Origin: an uncultured Schlesneria sp.
GTDB lineage: Bacteria; Planctomycetota; Planctomycetia; Planctomycetales; Planctomycetaceae
DNA: 64,000 nucleotides
Assembly (NCBI GenBank): GCA_903834925.1
Contig: CAILLA010000238.1
Coordinates: 18,078-82,077 of the forward strand
Direction: 5' to 3'
Positions 52,524 to 61,266 of the stretch are shown piece by piece; position 1 is the first letter of the stretch, and the number at the start of each line of letters is the position of its first letter. The notes under the pieces were generated by a model that was given only the letters and a program-made list of their open reading frames with translations, was not told the DNA's origin and did not search any database. Position numbers and translations under genes: made by a program.

Positions 52524-52787
52524 ATACTATTGAACATGTGCAATCAAATATTATGTTGGTAACTCTGCTTTTTCGAAAAAAAACGGTGGCCCGCAGTTCA
52601 CATCCGCATAAGTCGCACGGCGAGCCCTTCTCGCGATTCCCGTTTTAGATCCTGATTCGCGAATTGGCATGTGCTGCACCGTTATGATTGCGATAGCGAA
52701 CAGAACTTCAGTGGTCGCCATTGATGACGGAAGAACTCATGGTTAAAGTGCAGCTGGTGCAAGAATCATTTCCTTAGGATGCCGATC

Positions 52788-53033
52788 ATGTCCGCCGTTG
52801 TGACATATGAAGAAGTCCTCCGAACAGCTCAATCACTCAATGAAGTTGAGCGCGTCAGATTGGTCGAAGAACTGTTGGGTTCCTTAACTTCCGACAAAGC
52901 TGAAGAACTTGATGACGCGTGGTTGATTGAAGTTGATCGTCGTTCCCGTGAATTGGACGGAGGCGTTGTCCAGGCGGTTCCATGGAACGAGGTTCAAAAG
53001 CGAGCGAGGGAACGGGCCAATCTCAGCCACTGA
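52788..53033 (+). CDS. Addiction-module antitoxin component (TIGR02574-like)
   Basis: The 81-residue acidic, helical protein is MSAVVTYEEVLRTAQSLNEV, then RLVEELLGSL and a final WNEVQKRARERA. This is the layout of the putative addiction module component family, with E-L-L-xSL and WxEVxxR motifs. The start at 52788 has TTAGGA about nine bases upstream; ATG 52779 adds three residues. It is followed by a ParE-like toxin gene 86 bases later, so it is the likely antitoxin. Confidence 0.85.
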   Translation: MSAVVTYEEVLRTAQSLNEVERVRLVEELLGSLTSDKAEELDDAWLIEVDRRSRELDGGVVQAVPWNEVQKRARERANLSH

Positions 53034-53119
53034 TTCACGGTCTTTCGCAACAGGTTCAGGGCCACCTCTTGCCTGGCTCATCTGATCCAAACATGATGTC
53101 GTTTCGGAACGCTCCTGGA

Positions 53120-53416
53120 ATGATTGAGTTCAAATTTCATCCCGAGGCTGCCCTTGAGTTTGAAGAGGCGTTCTGCTGGTATGCCGAGCGAAGTGAGGGA
53201 GCGGCAATCGCATTCGACAAGGCGGTCTCGATGGCCTTCCGCAGCATTGAGCAAGGTCCTGAACGTTACCCTCTTCCGAATGCGCATCATCAAATAATTC
53301 TTCTTGCCAAGAACTACCCATTCCACATTATTTACCGAGTCAGTGGCAACGTTGTAACAGTGATTGCCGTCGCCCATCACCGCCGAAAACCGAAGTACTG
53401 GCAAGATCGATCATGA
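53120..53416 (+). CDS. ParE/RelE-family toxin
   Basis: The protein is about 98 residues from ATG 53120. It has IEFKFHPEAALEFEEAFCWY, then FDKAVSMAFRSIEQGPERYP, IILLAKNYPFHIIYRVSGNV and a terminal VIAVAHHRRKPKYWQDR, all features of ParE/plasmid-stabilisation toxins. It follows the addiction-module antitoxin. ParE members inhibit DNA gyrase; RelE members cleave mRNA. The HHRRKPKYW ending fits ParE better. An upstream ATG at 53093 is possible. Confidence 0.87.
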   Translation: MIEFKFHPEAALEFEEAFCWYAERSEGAAIAFDKAVSMAFRSIEQGPERYPLPNAHHQIILLAKNYPFHIIYRVSGNVVTVIAVAHHRRKPKYWQDRS

Positions 53417-53486
53417 TCAACATGATTGGGGACTCGTTCACGTTTGTCGTGCTCTGAAGAACCGATCTCATACAAATGGCGTAAAC

Positions 53487-54371
53487 ATGAAAACAAATGC
53501 GCTTAGTCTTTTGGGCCTATTGCTTGTGGCCGACATTGCAGTAGCGGCCGAGCCGATCACGTTGAAGCTTTGGCCGGATGGGCCGCCGACGGCGATGGCG
53601 GCGAAGTCGGAAGCGACTGTGAAGTTGATCCAGTCTTACGGAGGGGTGAGGCCTGATCGTGTTTCGGATGTCAGCGATCCGACGATGACAGTCTTCCTTC
53701 CTGAGAAGCCGAATGGGGCTTCGGTGATTGTGGCACCCGGGGGTGGGTTCATGTTTCTTTCGTATGCTCATGAAGGGACGCAGGTTTGTGAATGGCTGAA
53801 TTCGCTGGGAGTGACTGCTTTGCTGCTCAAGTACCGCACGCCGACTCGTGACGAACGGGAAATGTTTGAGTTACCGGTCCAGGATGCTCAGCGGGCCATG
53901 GGAATTGTCAGGCAGCATGCGGTCGAATGGAAACTTGATCCAAAGCGAGTTGGTTTACTGGGGTTTTCGGCCGGAGCGAACCTTGCCGGGCATGCTGCCT
54001 GGGATCGAGGGGCTCGGACGTATCCTCAACATGCAGAACTCGATGACCCACGCGGACCCGATTTTCTGGTGTTCATCTATGGCGGTGGTTTTTTCGATAA
54101 GGACGACAAATCAAAGTTTCGACCTGGATTCAGCATCCCTGCTGATGCTCCGCCAGTCTTCATGGTGGTCGCTCATGATGACGGAGCAAACCCGGTCGAA
54201 GCGGCGATGCTATACCTCGAATACAAGAAACGGGATCTGTCGGCAGAACTGCATATCTGCGCCAAAGGTGGCCATGGATTTGGCATGCGTCAGGATGGAA
54301 AACCGATCAACGACTGGCCTAAACGCTGTGCTGAATGGATGAAAACCCAAAATTATCTTGACGATCATTGA
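53487..54371 (+). CDS. Exported alpha/beta hydrolase (esterase, BD-FAE-like)
   Basis: The protein is about 294 residues. ATG 53487 starts a leader (KTNALSLLGLLLVADIAVAA). The fold is clear: VIVAPGGGFMFLSYAHEG (oxyanion GGG), the nucleophile elbow GLLGFSAGANLAGHAAW with Ser in GFSAG near residue 165, and the catalytic His in CAKGGHGFGMR near the end. ALLLKYRTPTR follows the beta strand after the oxyanion loop. Family members are acetyl- or feruloyl-esterases acting on plant or algal polysaccharides. It lies between two toxin-antitoxin units but is unrelated to them in type. Confidence 0.88.
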   Translation: MKTNALSLLGLLLVADIAVAAEPITLKLWPDGPPTAMAAKSEATVKLIQSYGGVRPDRVSDVSDPTMTVFLPEKPNGASVIVAPGGGFMFLSYAHEGTQVCEWLNSLGVTALLLKYRTPTRDEREMFELPVQDAQRAMGIVRQHAVEWKLDPKRVGLLGFSAGANLAGHAAWDRGARTYPQHAELDDPRGPDFLVFIYGGGFFDKDDKSKFRPGFSIPADAPPVFMVVAHDDGANPVEAAMLYLEYKKRDLSAELHICAKGGHGFGMRQDGKPINDWPKRCAEWMKTQNYLDDH

Positions 54372-54523
54372 TTCAGTCTACACCTTCACTTTTTGATGGT
54401 TCAAGTGTGCATATGAAATCCCGTAGCGTTTTCCTTATTCGTTCGATTTGACAAATTCGCGGTTAAGAATCTTGCCTGCACACCGGAATTTGTTGCTAAG
54501 ATCAAACTTACGTGGCTTAAAGG

Positions 54524-54565
54524 CAAAAATGTGCCCTAGACGTAGCCATGCCACGTCTAGGGCAC
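54524..54565 (-). terminator. Strong rho-independent terminator overlapping the end of the DUF5615 gene
   Basis: Arms GTGCCCTAGACGT (54531-54543) and ACGTCTAGGGCAC (54553-54565) form a perfect 13-bp stem with a 9-base loop. On the minus strand it is followed by ATTTTTGCC (54523-54530). The distal arm includes the stop codon of the gene ending at 54557. Confidence 0.85.
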
Positions 54566-54925
54566 ATACGCGATCCGGTCAACCCATTCGTCTGGTTCGC
54601 TAACCTGCGCGGCAAGCAAGAGAAATTCAACCAAGTCAGGCAAATGGATCGCGGGGCGAATCATAAACACACCAGGCGAATGATGTCCGTTTCGCAGGTG
54701 ACTTGCTAAGTGATCGGGCATAGTTGATTCGTCAAGCGTTATCAAGATTGTTTTGGCTTGTTCGGCCCAAATGAGAATTTCCCAATCGCTTGAACCGAGC
54801 GCCGGGCAGTCGGAATCCCCAACGCGGACGGTATCGATCTGATCGACACCGTAGGAGTTGTGTCGTTGAATCGCCCACCAAAGCGGCCCACGAAGATGCT
54901 CGTCAAGAAGAAATCTGAGAGGCAT
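54557..54925 (-). CDS. DUF5615 (PIN-like) putative toxin
   Basis: The 122-residue protein begins MPLRFLLDEHLRGPLWWAI, with the acidic LLDEH motif of the DUF5615/Mut7-C-like PIN fold. SSDWEILIWAEQAKTILITLDESTMPDHL contains the further acidic residues expected at a PIN active site. It starts 6 bases after the DUF433 gene, the known pairing for this toxin type, and ends in a strong terminator. It is probably a ribonuclease held in check by the partner. Confidence 0.8.
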   Translation of the reverse strand: MPLRFLLDEHLRGPLWWAIQRHNSYGVDQIDTVRVGDSDCPALGSSDWEILIWAEQAKTILITLDESTMPDHLASHLRNGHHSPGVFMIRPAIHLPDLVEFLLLAAQVSEPDEWVDRIAYVP

Positions 54926-54931
54926 TTCATT

Positions 54932-55255
54932 CTACGGTAATACCGACCCACTGAGTTGCGATACGCGGCGACGAAGTTCTGCCAAGTCCGGCGATGTCGT
55001 CATTGCGGTTGCTCGTTGCTTCGATATGTCCGTCTCACGAGCAGACATATCGGAATCAATTTCAGCCTGATGTTCCAGATAGTACGCGATCACCTTGTGA
55101 ATCAAGGCCAGCGAGAGGCTGGGAAACTGGCCCAGAATCATTTCCGGCGCGTAACCCTGATTGTAAAAATAAACAAGATGTTCCAATGCGATCCGATGAC
55201 CTGTAAGACGCACGGAACCAGAGGGTTGTTGGATCAGAAATTCGGGTAGTTGCAT
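54932..55255 (-). CDS. DUF433 putative antitoxin
   Basis: The 107-residue protein shows the DUF433 layout: SVRLTGHRIALEHLVYFYNQG, then EMILGQFPSLSLALIHKVIAYYLEHQ, a helix-turn-helix-like unit, followed by a charged tail. It precedes the DUF5615 gene on the same strand with 6 bases between, so it is the likely antitoxin and operator-binding member of the pair. Confidence 0.82.
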   Translation of the reverse strand: MQLPEFLIQQPSGSVRLTGHRIALEHLVYFYNQGYAPEMILGQFPSLSLALIHKVIAYYLEHQAEIDSDMSARETDISKQRATAMTTSPDLAELRRRVSQLSGSVLP

Positions 55256-55488
55256 CGTCTTGACTCCACAATTTTCATTTCAGTGCCCGAAATCATATCA
55301 ATTCACCGACTGATCATGCACGTGCGAAGTCCGTAGTTGGCATTTTACGGTCATGCAGTCGCTCGTTCAATCAAAAGTTTGACGAAAGCACTGGACTCTC
55401 GCTATGAAATTCGGTTAACTAACACATTTAAGTTCGTTTGCGCGTTCCCGTGAGGAACGGGCTGATGTCTGAGAAGAAGGATTGAAAC

Positions 55489-56913
55489 ATGCTGCCGCTG
55501 CCATTTTCTGCTGGATCGCCGATCGATCGCAGGACGTTGCTGGTTGCCGGGACAAGCGCCTTGGGCCTTGTTTCGCCTGCTTTCCACACTTCAGCATTTG
55601 CAGCACCAGTTCCCCGGACGAAAGTCGCGAAGTCGACGATTATGATTTGGCTCAGCGGTGGCGCATCCCATATCGATACCTGGGATATGAAACCCCAAGC
55701 TCCTCTGGAATACCGAGGTCTGTTCTCACCCGTCAGCACGTCTGCTCCAGCGATTCAGCTTTGTGAGCATCTTCCGCACCTGGCTAAGCAGGCACGTCAT
55801 CTGGCGATCATCCGTTCTCTAGGGGATCACGGACGTGGCACGGGGGATCATCATGCTGGCTATTATTACAATCTGACGGGTCACGCACCGGACCCGACGT
55901 TTCATCGATTGCTGAACGCACGAACGCCATACCCGACCGACTGGCCGTCAATGGCGTCCGTCGTGGCCATGAAACGTCCGCTGCATCCGTCGTTGCCACA
56001 AGCCATCACGCTACCTCAAAAAGAAGGGGCACCGGAATACACTCGGCCTGGACAATTTGCCGCACGAATTGGTTTGGAATCCGATCCGGTTTTTGTCGAT
56101 GGGTCACGAGAAAAGCCGATGGAATTCGCCGCACCAGCCCTCAAGCTTCAAGGGGAAATTTCGGCAAGTCGTTTGAGGTCGCGCCGCGAATTGCTGTCGA
56201 CGCTGGATGATGGCCGAAATCGTCTCGAAAAATCCCTCGTTTCCAGTAACTATTCCACGCAGCAACAGAAAGCGTTTACCCTGCTGGGATCGAGTCAGAC
56301 GAAGTCAGCGTTCGATCTTAGCCAGGAAACCGCCGAGACACTCGACCGCTATGGGCGGGGGATTAACTCCACCACGATGTTGATGGCTCGACGACTGGTC
56401 GAAGCGGGTGTGCCATTCATCACGGTCTTCTGGAAAGACGACCGGGAACTCGACACGTTATGCAAAAGCGGCGGAGGCTGGGATACGCATGGAAATAACT
56501 TCAATTGTTTGAAAGATCGATTGCTGCCGGAATTTGACCGACCCTTTTCTGCATTACTCGCCGACTTGCACGAACGGGGGATGCTGGATGAGACGCTGGT
56601 CATGGTGAGCAGCGAAATGGGCCGCAAACCAAAAGTCGGCGATCCGCGATCGGGCGGGCCGAACGGAGCGGGTCGAGACCACTGGACATCCAGCATGTCG
56701 ATCCTGATGGCGGGAGGCGGAATTCGCGGCGGCCAGGTTTATGGTTCCAGCGATCGATTTGCTGAGTATCCCGCCGCGAACCCAACGGCTCCTGAAGATA
56801 TTGCTCATACGGTTTTTCACGCGATGGGAATCAATGATCTGACGGCTCAGGATGCAGAGGGGCGTCCGCTGAATCTGATGGCCGAAGGTCGCCCGCTTTT
56901 GGAATTATTTTAA
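55489..56913 (+). CDS. DUF1501 protein without an adjacent PSD1 partner
   Basis: The 474-residue protein has a Tat-like leader (DRRTLLVAGTSALGLVSPAF). The DUF1501 fold is seen in IMIWLSGGASHIDTWDMKP, IIRSLGDHGRGTGDHHAGYY, LVMVSSEMGRKPKVGDPRSG, GAGRDHWTSSMSILMAGGG and a final LNLMAEGRPLLELF. A gene of this family normally follows a PSD1 gene; here the upstream neighbour is a DUF433 antitoxin on the other strand. The other PSD1 orphan of this window (35081-38227) is about 17 kb away and could be its separated partner. Confidence 0.9.
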   Translation: MLPLPFSAGSPIDRRTLLVAGTSALGLVSPAFHTSAFAAPVPRTKVAKSTIMIWLSGGASHIDTWDMKPQAPLEYRGLFSPVSTSAPAIQLCEHLPHLAKQARHLAIIRSLGDHGRGTGDHHAGYYYNLTGHAPDPTFHRLLNARTPYPTDWPSMASVVAMKRPLHPSLPQAITLPQKEGAPEYTRPGQFAARIGLESDPVFVDGSREKPMEFAAPALKLQGEISASRLRSRRELLSTLDDGRNRLEKSLVSSNYSTQQQKAFTLLGSSQTKSAFDLSQETAETLDRYGRGINSTTMLMARRLVEAGVPFITVFWKDDRELDTLCKSGGGWDTHGNNFNCLKDRLLPEFDRPFSALLADLHERGMLDETLVMVSSEMGRKPKVGDPRSGGPNGAGRDHWTSSMSILMAGGGIRGGQVYGSSDRFAEYPAANPTAPEDIAHTVFHAMGINDLTAQDAEGRPLNLMAEGRPLLELF

Positions 56914-57214
56914 CTGGCATCGCAATGCTGCTTGCGTCTTGAATGTGCCTCTGCCGCTCGGTAGCATCCTAGGTGAATCCTCTGGGATTCAAGAAACCTC
57001 TGCCGTGTTCGATACGGGGCTTGTGCGTTGACCCTACAACTTAATCATGCGGGAGTTATCTCGTTCGGCTGCGTGTATATCTGCGATTGCATTTCGGTGT
57101 AATCCCGGCTCACACAACCCGGACATGAGGCTCCCCCCTGAATCCTTTGGGTTCAGAACCTCAGCATTCCAACGGCATGGCGGAGGTCTCTTTTTTGGCT
57201 GCGAGAAGATAAAC
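56914..57214. other. Intergenic region with two hairpin-like motifs
   Basis: TGAATCC-tctg-GGATTCA (56974-56991) is a near-perfect hairpin followed by AAGAAACCTC. A related imperfect copy, TGAATCC-TTTG-GGTTCA then GAACCTC, lies at 57139-57160. They form an imperfect direct repeat of a palindrome before rarA. Function is unknown. Confidence 0.45.
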
Positions 57215-58579
57215 ATGGCGTTGTTCGATCGACTCGAAGCAGATCACCGAGCCGCAGTTCGTCCTTTAGCGGCTCGTATGAGGCCCAGAACTCTCGACGA
57301 ATTCGTCGGGCAGTCGCACATTCTCGCCCCAGGAAAGCTGTTGAGGCGAATGCTGGAAGCCGATCGAATTTCTTCGGTCGTGTTTTACGGTCCACCCGGA
57401 ACCGGAAAAACATCGCTGGCCGAACTGATCGCAAAGCATACCAAGCGTACTTTTCGTTCCCTGAACGCGGCTGCAGCTGGCGTCAAAGAACTTCGAGAAG
57501 TTCTGGACAAAGCTCGCGACGACGTTTCCACCGGTGGCCAGCGAACGGTGTTATTCATCGATGAATTGCACCATTTCAATAAACAGCAACAGAACGTGCT
57601 GCTGCCTGATGTCGAAGAGGGTGTTGTGGCGCTTGTGGCTGCGACGACCGCGAACCCGTTTTTTGCACTGATCTCGCCACTGCTCAGTCGCAGCCAGATC
57701 TTTGAGCTGCAACCGCTTTCCGAAAACGACGTTGTCCGTTTATTGGAGGCGGCATTGAAGGATTCGGTTCGTGGTCTTGGATCTCGAAAAGTCACGGGGA
57801 CACCGGAAGCACTTCACTTTCTGGCATCGATTTGCGATGGCGACGCTCGCCGAGCATTGTCCGCTCTGGAAATTGGCGTCCTTTCATTGGAACCGAACGA
57901 AAGAACGTTCGGACTGGCCGCTGCCGAAGAATCGATCCAGAAGAAACAGATACGATATGACGCCGATGGCGACGACCACTATGACGCAGCCAGTGCGATG
58001 ATTAAGAGTATTCGTGGAAGCGACCCGGATGCTGCAGTGTATTGGATGGCTCGCATGTTAGCCGCCGGGGAAGAACCTCGATTTGTCGCTCGACGGCTGG
58101 TGATCGCCGCGTCAGAAGATATTGGGAATGCTGACCCGCAAGGGTTGATTCTGGCTCAATCCGCTGCCGCAGCGACCGAATTCATCGGGATGCCCGAATG
58201 CCGGATCATTCTTGCACAAGCCGTGACCTACCTCGCATTGGCCGAGAAATCGAACGCAGCCTATACAGCGATCGATGCGGCACTGGATGACGTGAAGAAC
58301 TCCCGCTTGCTACCGGTCCCGATTCATCTCCGTGATCGCCACTATAAAGGTGCAGAACGGTTGGGGCATGGTGAAGGGTATGAATACCCACACGAATCCG
58401 ATGAAGGCTGGGTCGCTCAAGACTACCTCGGCGTCGATCGAAGCTACTACGAGCCCGTTGATCGGGGTGCCGAGTCACCGATGAAACGTAAGCTGGATGA
58501 TTTACGTAAACGGCGCAAAACTCAGTTGGGGGCCAGTTTGATCAAGGCACCGGAAAAACGGTCGTCCGATCTGGAATAG
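57215..58579 (+). CDS. rarA: Replication-associated recombination protein A (RarA/MgsA)
   Basis: The protein is about 454 residues. ATG 57215 is preferred because MALFDRLEADHRAAVRPLAARMRP is the usual start and GAGAAG lies upstream. AAA+ motifs: LDEFVGQSHIL, Walker A VFYGPPGTGKTSLAEL near residue 55, Walker B VLFIDELHHFNKQQQ, sensor 1 LVAATTANPFFALISPLLSR. The C-terminal tetramerisation part has GSDPDAAVYWMARMLAAGEEPRFVARRL and ASEDIGNADP. RarA acts at stalled replication forks. No operon partner is evident. Confidence 0.95.
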   Translation: MALFDRLEADHRAAVRPLAARMRPRTLDEFVGQSHILAPGKLLRRMLEADRISSVVFYGPPGTGKTSLAELIAKHTKRTFRSLNAAAAGVKELREVLDKARDDVSTGGQRTVLFIDELHHFNKQQQNVLLPDVEEGVVALVAATTANPFFALISPLLSRSQIFELQPLSENDVVRLLEAALKDSVRGLGSRKVTGTPEALHFLASICDGDARRALSALEIGVLSLEPNERTFGLAAAEESIQKKQIRYDADGDDHYDAASAMIKSIRGSDPDAAVYWMARMLAAGEEPRFVARRLVIAASEDIGNADPQGLILAQSAAAATEFIGMPECRIILAQAVTYLALAEKSNAAYTAIDAALDDVKNSRLLPVPIHLRDRHYKGAERLGHGEGYEYPHESDEGWVAQDYLGVDRSYYEPVDRGAESPMKRKLDDLRKRRKTQLGASLIKAPEKRSSDLE

Positions 58580-58602
58580 GGCCTTCATTCTTCAGAATCT
58601 TG

Positions 58603-58694
58603 GTGCCACTGTATGACCGTCTTCGGTCATGCAGTGTCTTTGACTCGCAGCACGAGAAGACACTGCTTCTCCGAGGACTCCGAAGCAGTGGCAC
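58603..58694. repeat. 92-bp dispersed inverted-repeat element, family C
   Basis: Terminal 9-bp inverted repeats GTGCCACTG (58603-58611) and CAGTGGCAC (58686-58694) are perfect. Inside are two hairpins: ATGACCG-tctt-CGGTCAT (58613-58630) and CACTGCTTC-N12-GAAGCAGTG (58661-58690). Similar GTGCCACTG-bounded hairpin elements recur in planctomycete genomes by my recollection. No coding content. Confidence 0.7.
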
Positions 58695-59007
58695 AAGAGT
58701 TAAATTGAGAAGTTTAACTAATCGGTCAATTGGAACGAAGGATTTGGGAGCATCTTGAGGCGGATTTCGGTTTTCGCAGTGGATTTTGACCAGTTTTGGT
58801 GTCTCAGGACGGTGTTCCGGCAAGTACTGCCTGCTTTGAACGCTGTTTTCTGATTCTGACGCCAAATGTTTGGCAAACTTGTGGCCATTCGTCTGGACAG
58901 TAATTTCGGTTTCTCTTATCAATCGCCCATCTCCTTTCCCAATTCAATTCGTTCCCCATCAATTCGCCGTTCCGGCGATGAGATCATTTCGTTTCTGTGG
59001 AGGCTTT
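58695..59007. other. Intergenic region upstream of flhA
   Basis: 313 bases between the repeat and flhA. The flhA frame is open from about 58870 but lacks protein character before 59008. GGAGG just before 59008 is the ribosome site. No clear sigma-28 or sigma-54 promoter was identified by eye. Confidence 0.4.
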
Positions 59008-61212
59008 ATGTCCACTGACGCCGGTCAAGGTCCGCGCATTGTCGCCAGCAGTTCGCTGGGATTGGTTTTTCCAATCCTCGTTGTGCTGTCGGTGCTGGTG
59101 CTTGTGGCTCCTGTACCGCCGGTCGTGCTGGACTTGTTGCTCGCCGCGAACGTCACTGCTTCGGTACTGATTCTCTTAACGACGATTTCAGTTCGCAGAC
59201 CACTCGAGTTCAGCGTGTTTCCTTCGTTGCTGCTGGTGACAACACTTGTTCGCCTGGTCCTGAACGTCGCCTCGACTCGACTGATTCTGACGCAGGCTCA
59301 GACATCAGGAACCGATGCCGCAGGTGCCGTGATTGAGGCCTTCGGCAAATTTGTCGCCCAGGGACAGTTACTGGTTGGATTGATACTGTTCGCAATTGTG
59401 GTAGTGATTCAGTTCGTTGTCGTGACAAAAGGTTCGACACGAATCAGTGAAGTGGCCGCTCGATTCGCCTTGGACAGTCTTCCAGGCAAGCAGCTTGCCA
59501 TTGATGCCGATCTCGCCGCAGGATACATCACTTCCGAGCAGGCACGCGTTCGACGTGAAGAACTTGCGGACCACGCTGATTTTCATGCCGCGATGGACGG
59601 AGCGGGAAAGTTTGTTCGCGGCGACGCGATAGCCGGGATTATGATTACATTGATCAACCTGATCGGGGGCCTGGCGATCGGCGTTCTTCAGCATCGAATG
59701 TCAATCAATCGCGCAGTGGAAGTGTATGCTACCTTAACCATTGGTGACGGCCTGGTTTCACAGATTCCAGGATTCCTGATTTCGGTTGCTGCCGGTTTGC
59801 TTGTGACGCGATCATCTCGCGAAACCGATCTCTCGAAAGACGTCGTTCATCAGCTTTTCAGCGAGCCAAAAGCTCTGTTCCTTGCGGCAATCTTCGTCGC
59901 AGGATTAGCGTTTACCGGCCTTCCGATGCTCCCACTGCTTGGTCTTGGAATTGGATGTGCGTACGTCGGAATTCAACTGAATAAACAACCTAAACGAGAG
60001 AATGTCCGAGAACGATCGCAATCCAGCTTGATACCAAATTCATCCGACAACGCCGTTTCGAGGGCACCACAAACGACTGCCGCTAATCGTGTCGTTCGTG
60101 AGCAGAAGCCCGAAGACAAACTGGCGGTTGAGCCAATTGAGCTCGAACTTGGCTTTCGGTTGATCAGACTTGCTGATCCCGATGCTGGTGGCGACTTGAT
60201 GGATCGAGTTTCGCAACTTCGAAATCGGGTTGCTGCCGAATTGGGAATGATCCTTCCCAAAGTCAAAATTCGCGATAGTCTGCGACTGAAAGATACTGGC
60301 TATCGGATCAAGTTTCGCGATGTCGCGATTGCATCCGGTGAATTGCGAACCGATGCTCTTCTGGCAATCGATCATGGCCTGGTCAGTGGTGAATTGGCTG
60401 GCGAAAGCATTAGCGAACCATCCAGTGGTCGCCCCGCAAAATGGATCGAACCGTCTCTTGCCGAGCATGCCAAAGCCTTAGGCTACAAGGTTGTCGAACC
60501 GGTCGTCGCCCTGATGGCCCATCTGACGGAAATCGTCAAGTCGCATGCCGACGAACTACTGACTCGACAACAAGTCCATCAACTGCTCGACAACTTGAAG
60601 CAGTCTTCGCCAAAAGTCGTTGATGAGTTAATCCCGGAACTTCTGAAGCCATCACATGTGCATCAGATCCTGTGCAATCTTTTGCGTGAGCAAGTTCCGG
60701 TTCGAGACCTTGAGACCATTCTCGAAACGCTGGGCGATTACGCTGGTCAAACGAAGGATGTGACAATCCTGACAGAATACGTACGACATGCACTTAGTCG
60801 GACGATTTGCCAGCAATACCGCGACGCAACTCGTACGATCCAAGCGATCATGTTAGACCCTGCCCTGGAAGACGTAATTTCTGGTGGATTTGAATTTGGC
60901 GAACGGGGACTCGTTGTGAAGCTGACACCACAGGTCATTGACGGGGTCACTCAAGAACTGTTACGCCAATCGAATAAGCTTGTGCGAGCGGGACATCCGG
61001 CCGTCGTGATTTGCTCGGCTCAGGTTCGTCCGGTTCTCAGACAGATTGTGCGTTCCAGCATGCCCAAGCTGGCGGTCCTCAGTCTTCAAGAGATTACTCG
61101 AGACACTTTCGTGCGACCAATTAGCCAAATTCCCATCAATGCGATTAAGATCCCCTTAAAACGAGTAACCGAAGAAACACAATACAGATCCCTGGCAGCG
61201 GCAATGAACTAG
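59008..61212 (+). CDS. flhA: Flagellar biosynthesis protein FlhA
   Basis: The protein is about 734 residues, starting at ATG 59008 after GGAGG. The N-terminal half has about eight membrane helices with the FHIPEP-family signature region: RRPLEFSVFPSLLLVTTLVRL, then ISEVAARFALDSLPGKQLAIDADLAAGYI and the FHIPEP-like loop with conserved DG-KFVRGDAIAGI. The C-terminal cytoplasmic domain (after about 350) includes IKFRDVAIASGELRTDALLAID and LETILETLGDY. FlhA is the export-gate core of the flagellar type III system. It heads the flhA-flhF-flhG block, and a type III injectisome homologue is much less likely. Confidence 0.95.
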   Translation: MSTDAGQGPRIVASSSLGLVFPILVVLSVLVLVAPVPPVVLDLLLAANVTASVLILLTTISVRRPLEFSVFPSLLLVTTLVRLVLNVASTRLILTQAQTSGTDAAGAVIEAFGKFVAQGQLLVGLILFAIVVVIQFVVVTKGSTRISEVAARFALDSLPGKQLAIDADLAAGYITSEQARVRREELADHADFHAAMDGAGKFVRGDAIAGIMITLINLIGGLAIGVLQHRMSINRAVEVYATLTIGDGLVSQIPGFLISVAAGLLVTRSSRETDLSKDVVHQLFSEPKALFLAAIFVAGLAFTGLPMLPLLGLGIGCAYVGIQLNKQPKRENVRERSQSSLIPNSSDNAVSRAPQTTAANRVVREQKPEDKLAVEPIELELGFRLIRLADPDAGGDLMDRVSQLRNRVAAELGMILPKVKIRDSLRLKDTGYRIKFRDVAIASGELRTDALLAIDHGLVSGELAGESISEPSSGRPAKWIEPSLAEHAKALGYKVVEPVVALMAHLTEIVKSHADELLTRQQVHQLLDNLKQSSPKVVDELIPELLKPSHVHQILCNLLREQVPVRDLETILETLGDYAGQTKDVTILTEYVRHALSRTICQQYRDATRTIQAIMLDPALEDVISGGFEFGERGLVVKLTPQVIDGVTQELLRQSNKLVRAGHPAVVICSAQVRPVLRQIVRSSMPKLAVLSLQEITRDTFVRPISQIPINAIKIPLKRVTEETQYRSLAAAMN

Positions 61213-61266
61213 TTCCAATAAGTGGCACGTTTCCCAGACTCACGATCAGTTTTTTGAGTTCCAACG

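Noticed and set aside
61215..61240. Possible sigma-54 promoter TGGCACGTTTCCC before flhF
   Set aside because: The -12 element is not TTGC, and flhF is close behind flhA in the same operon.
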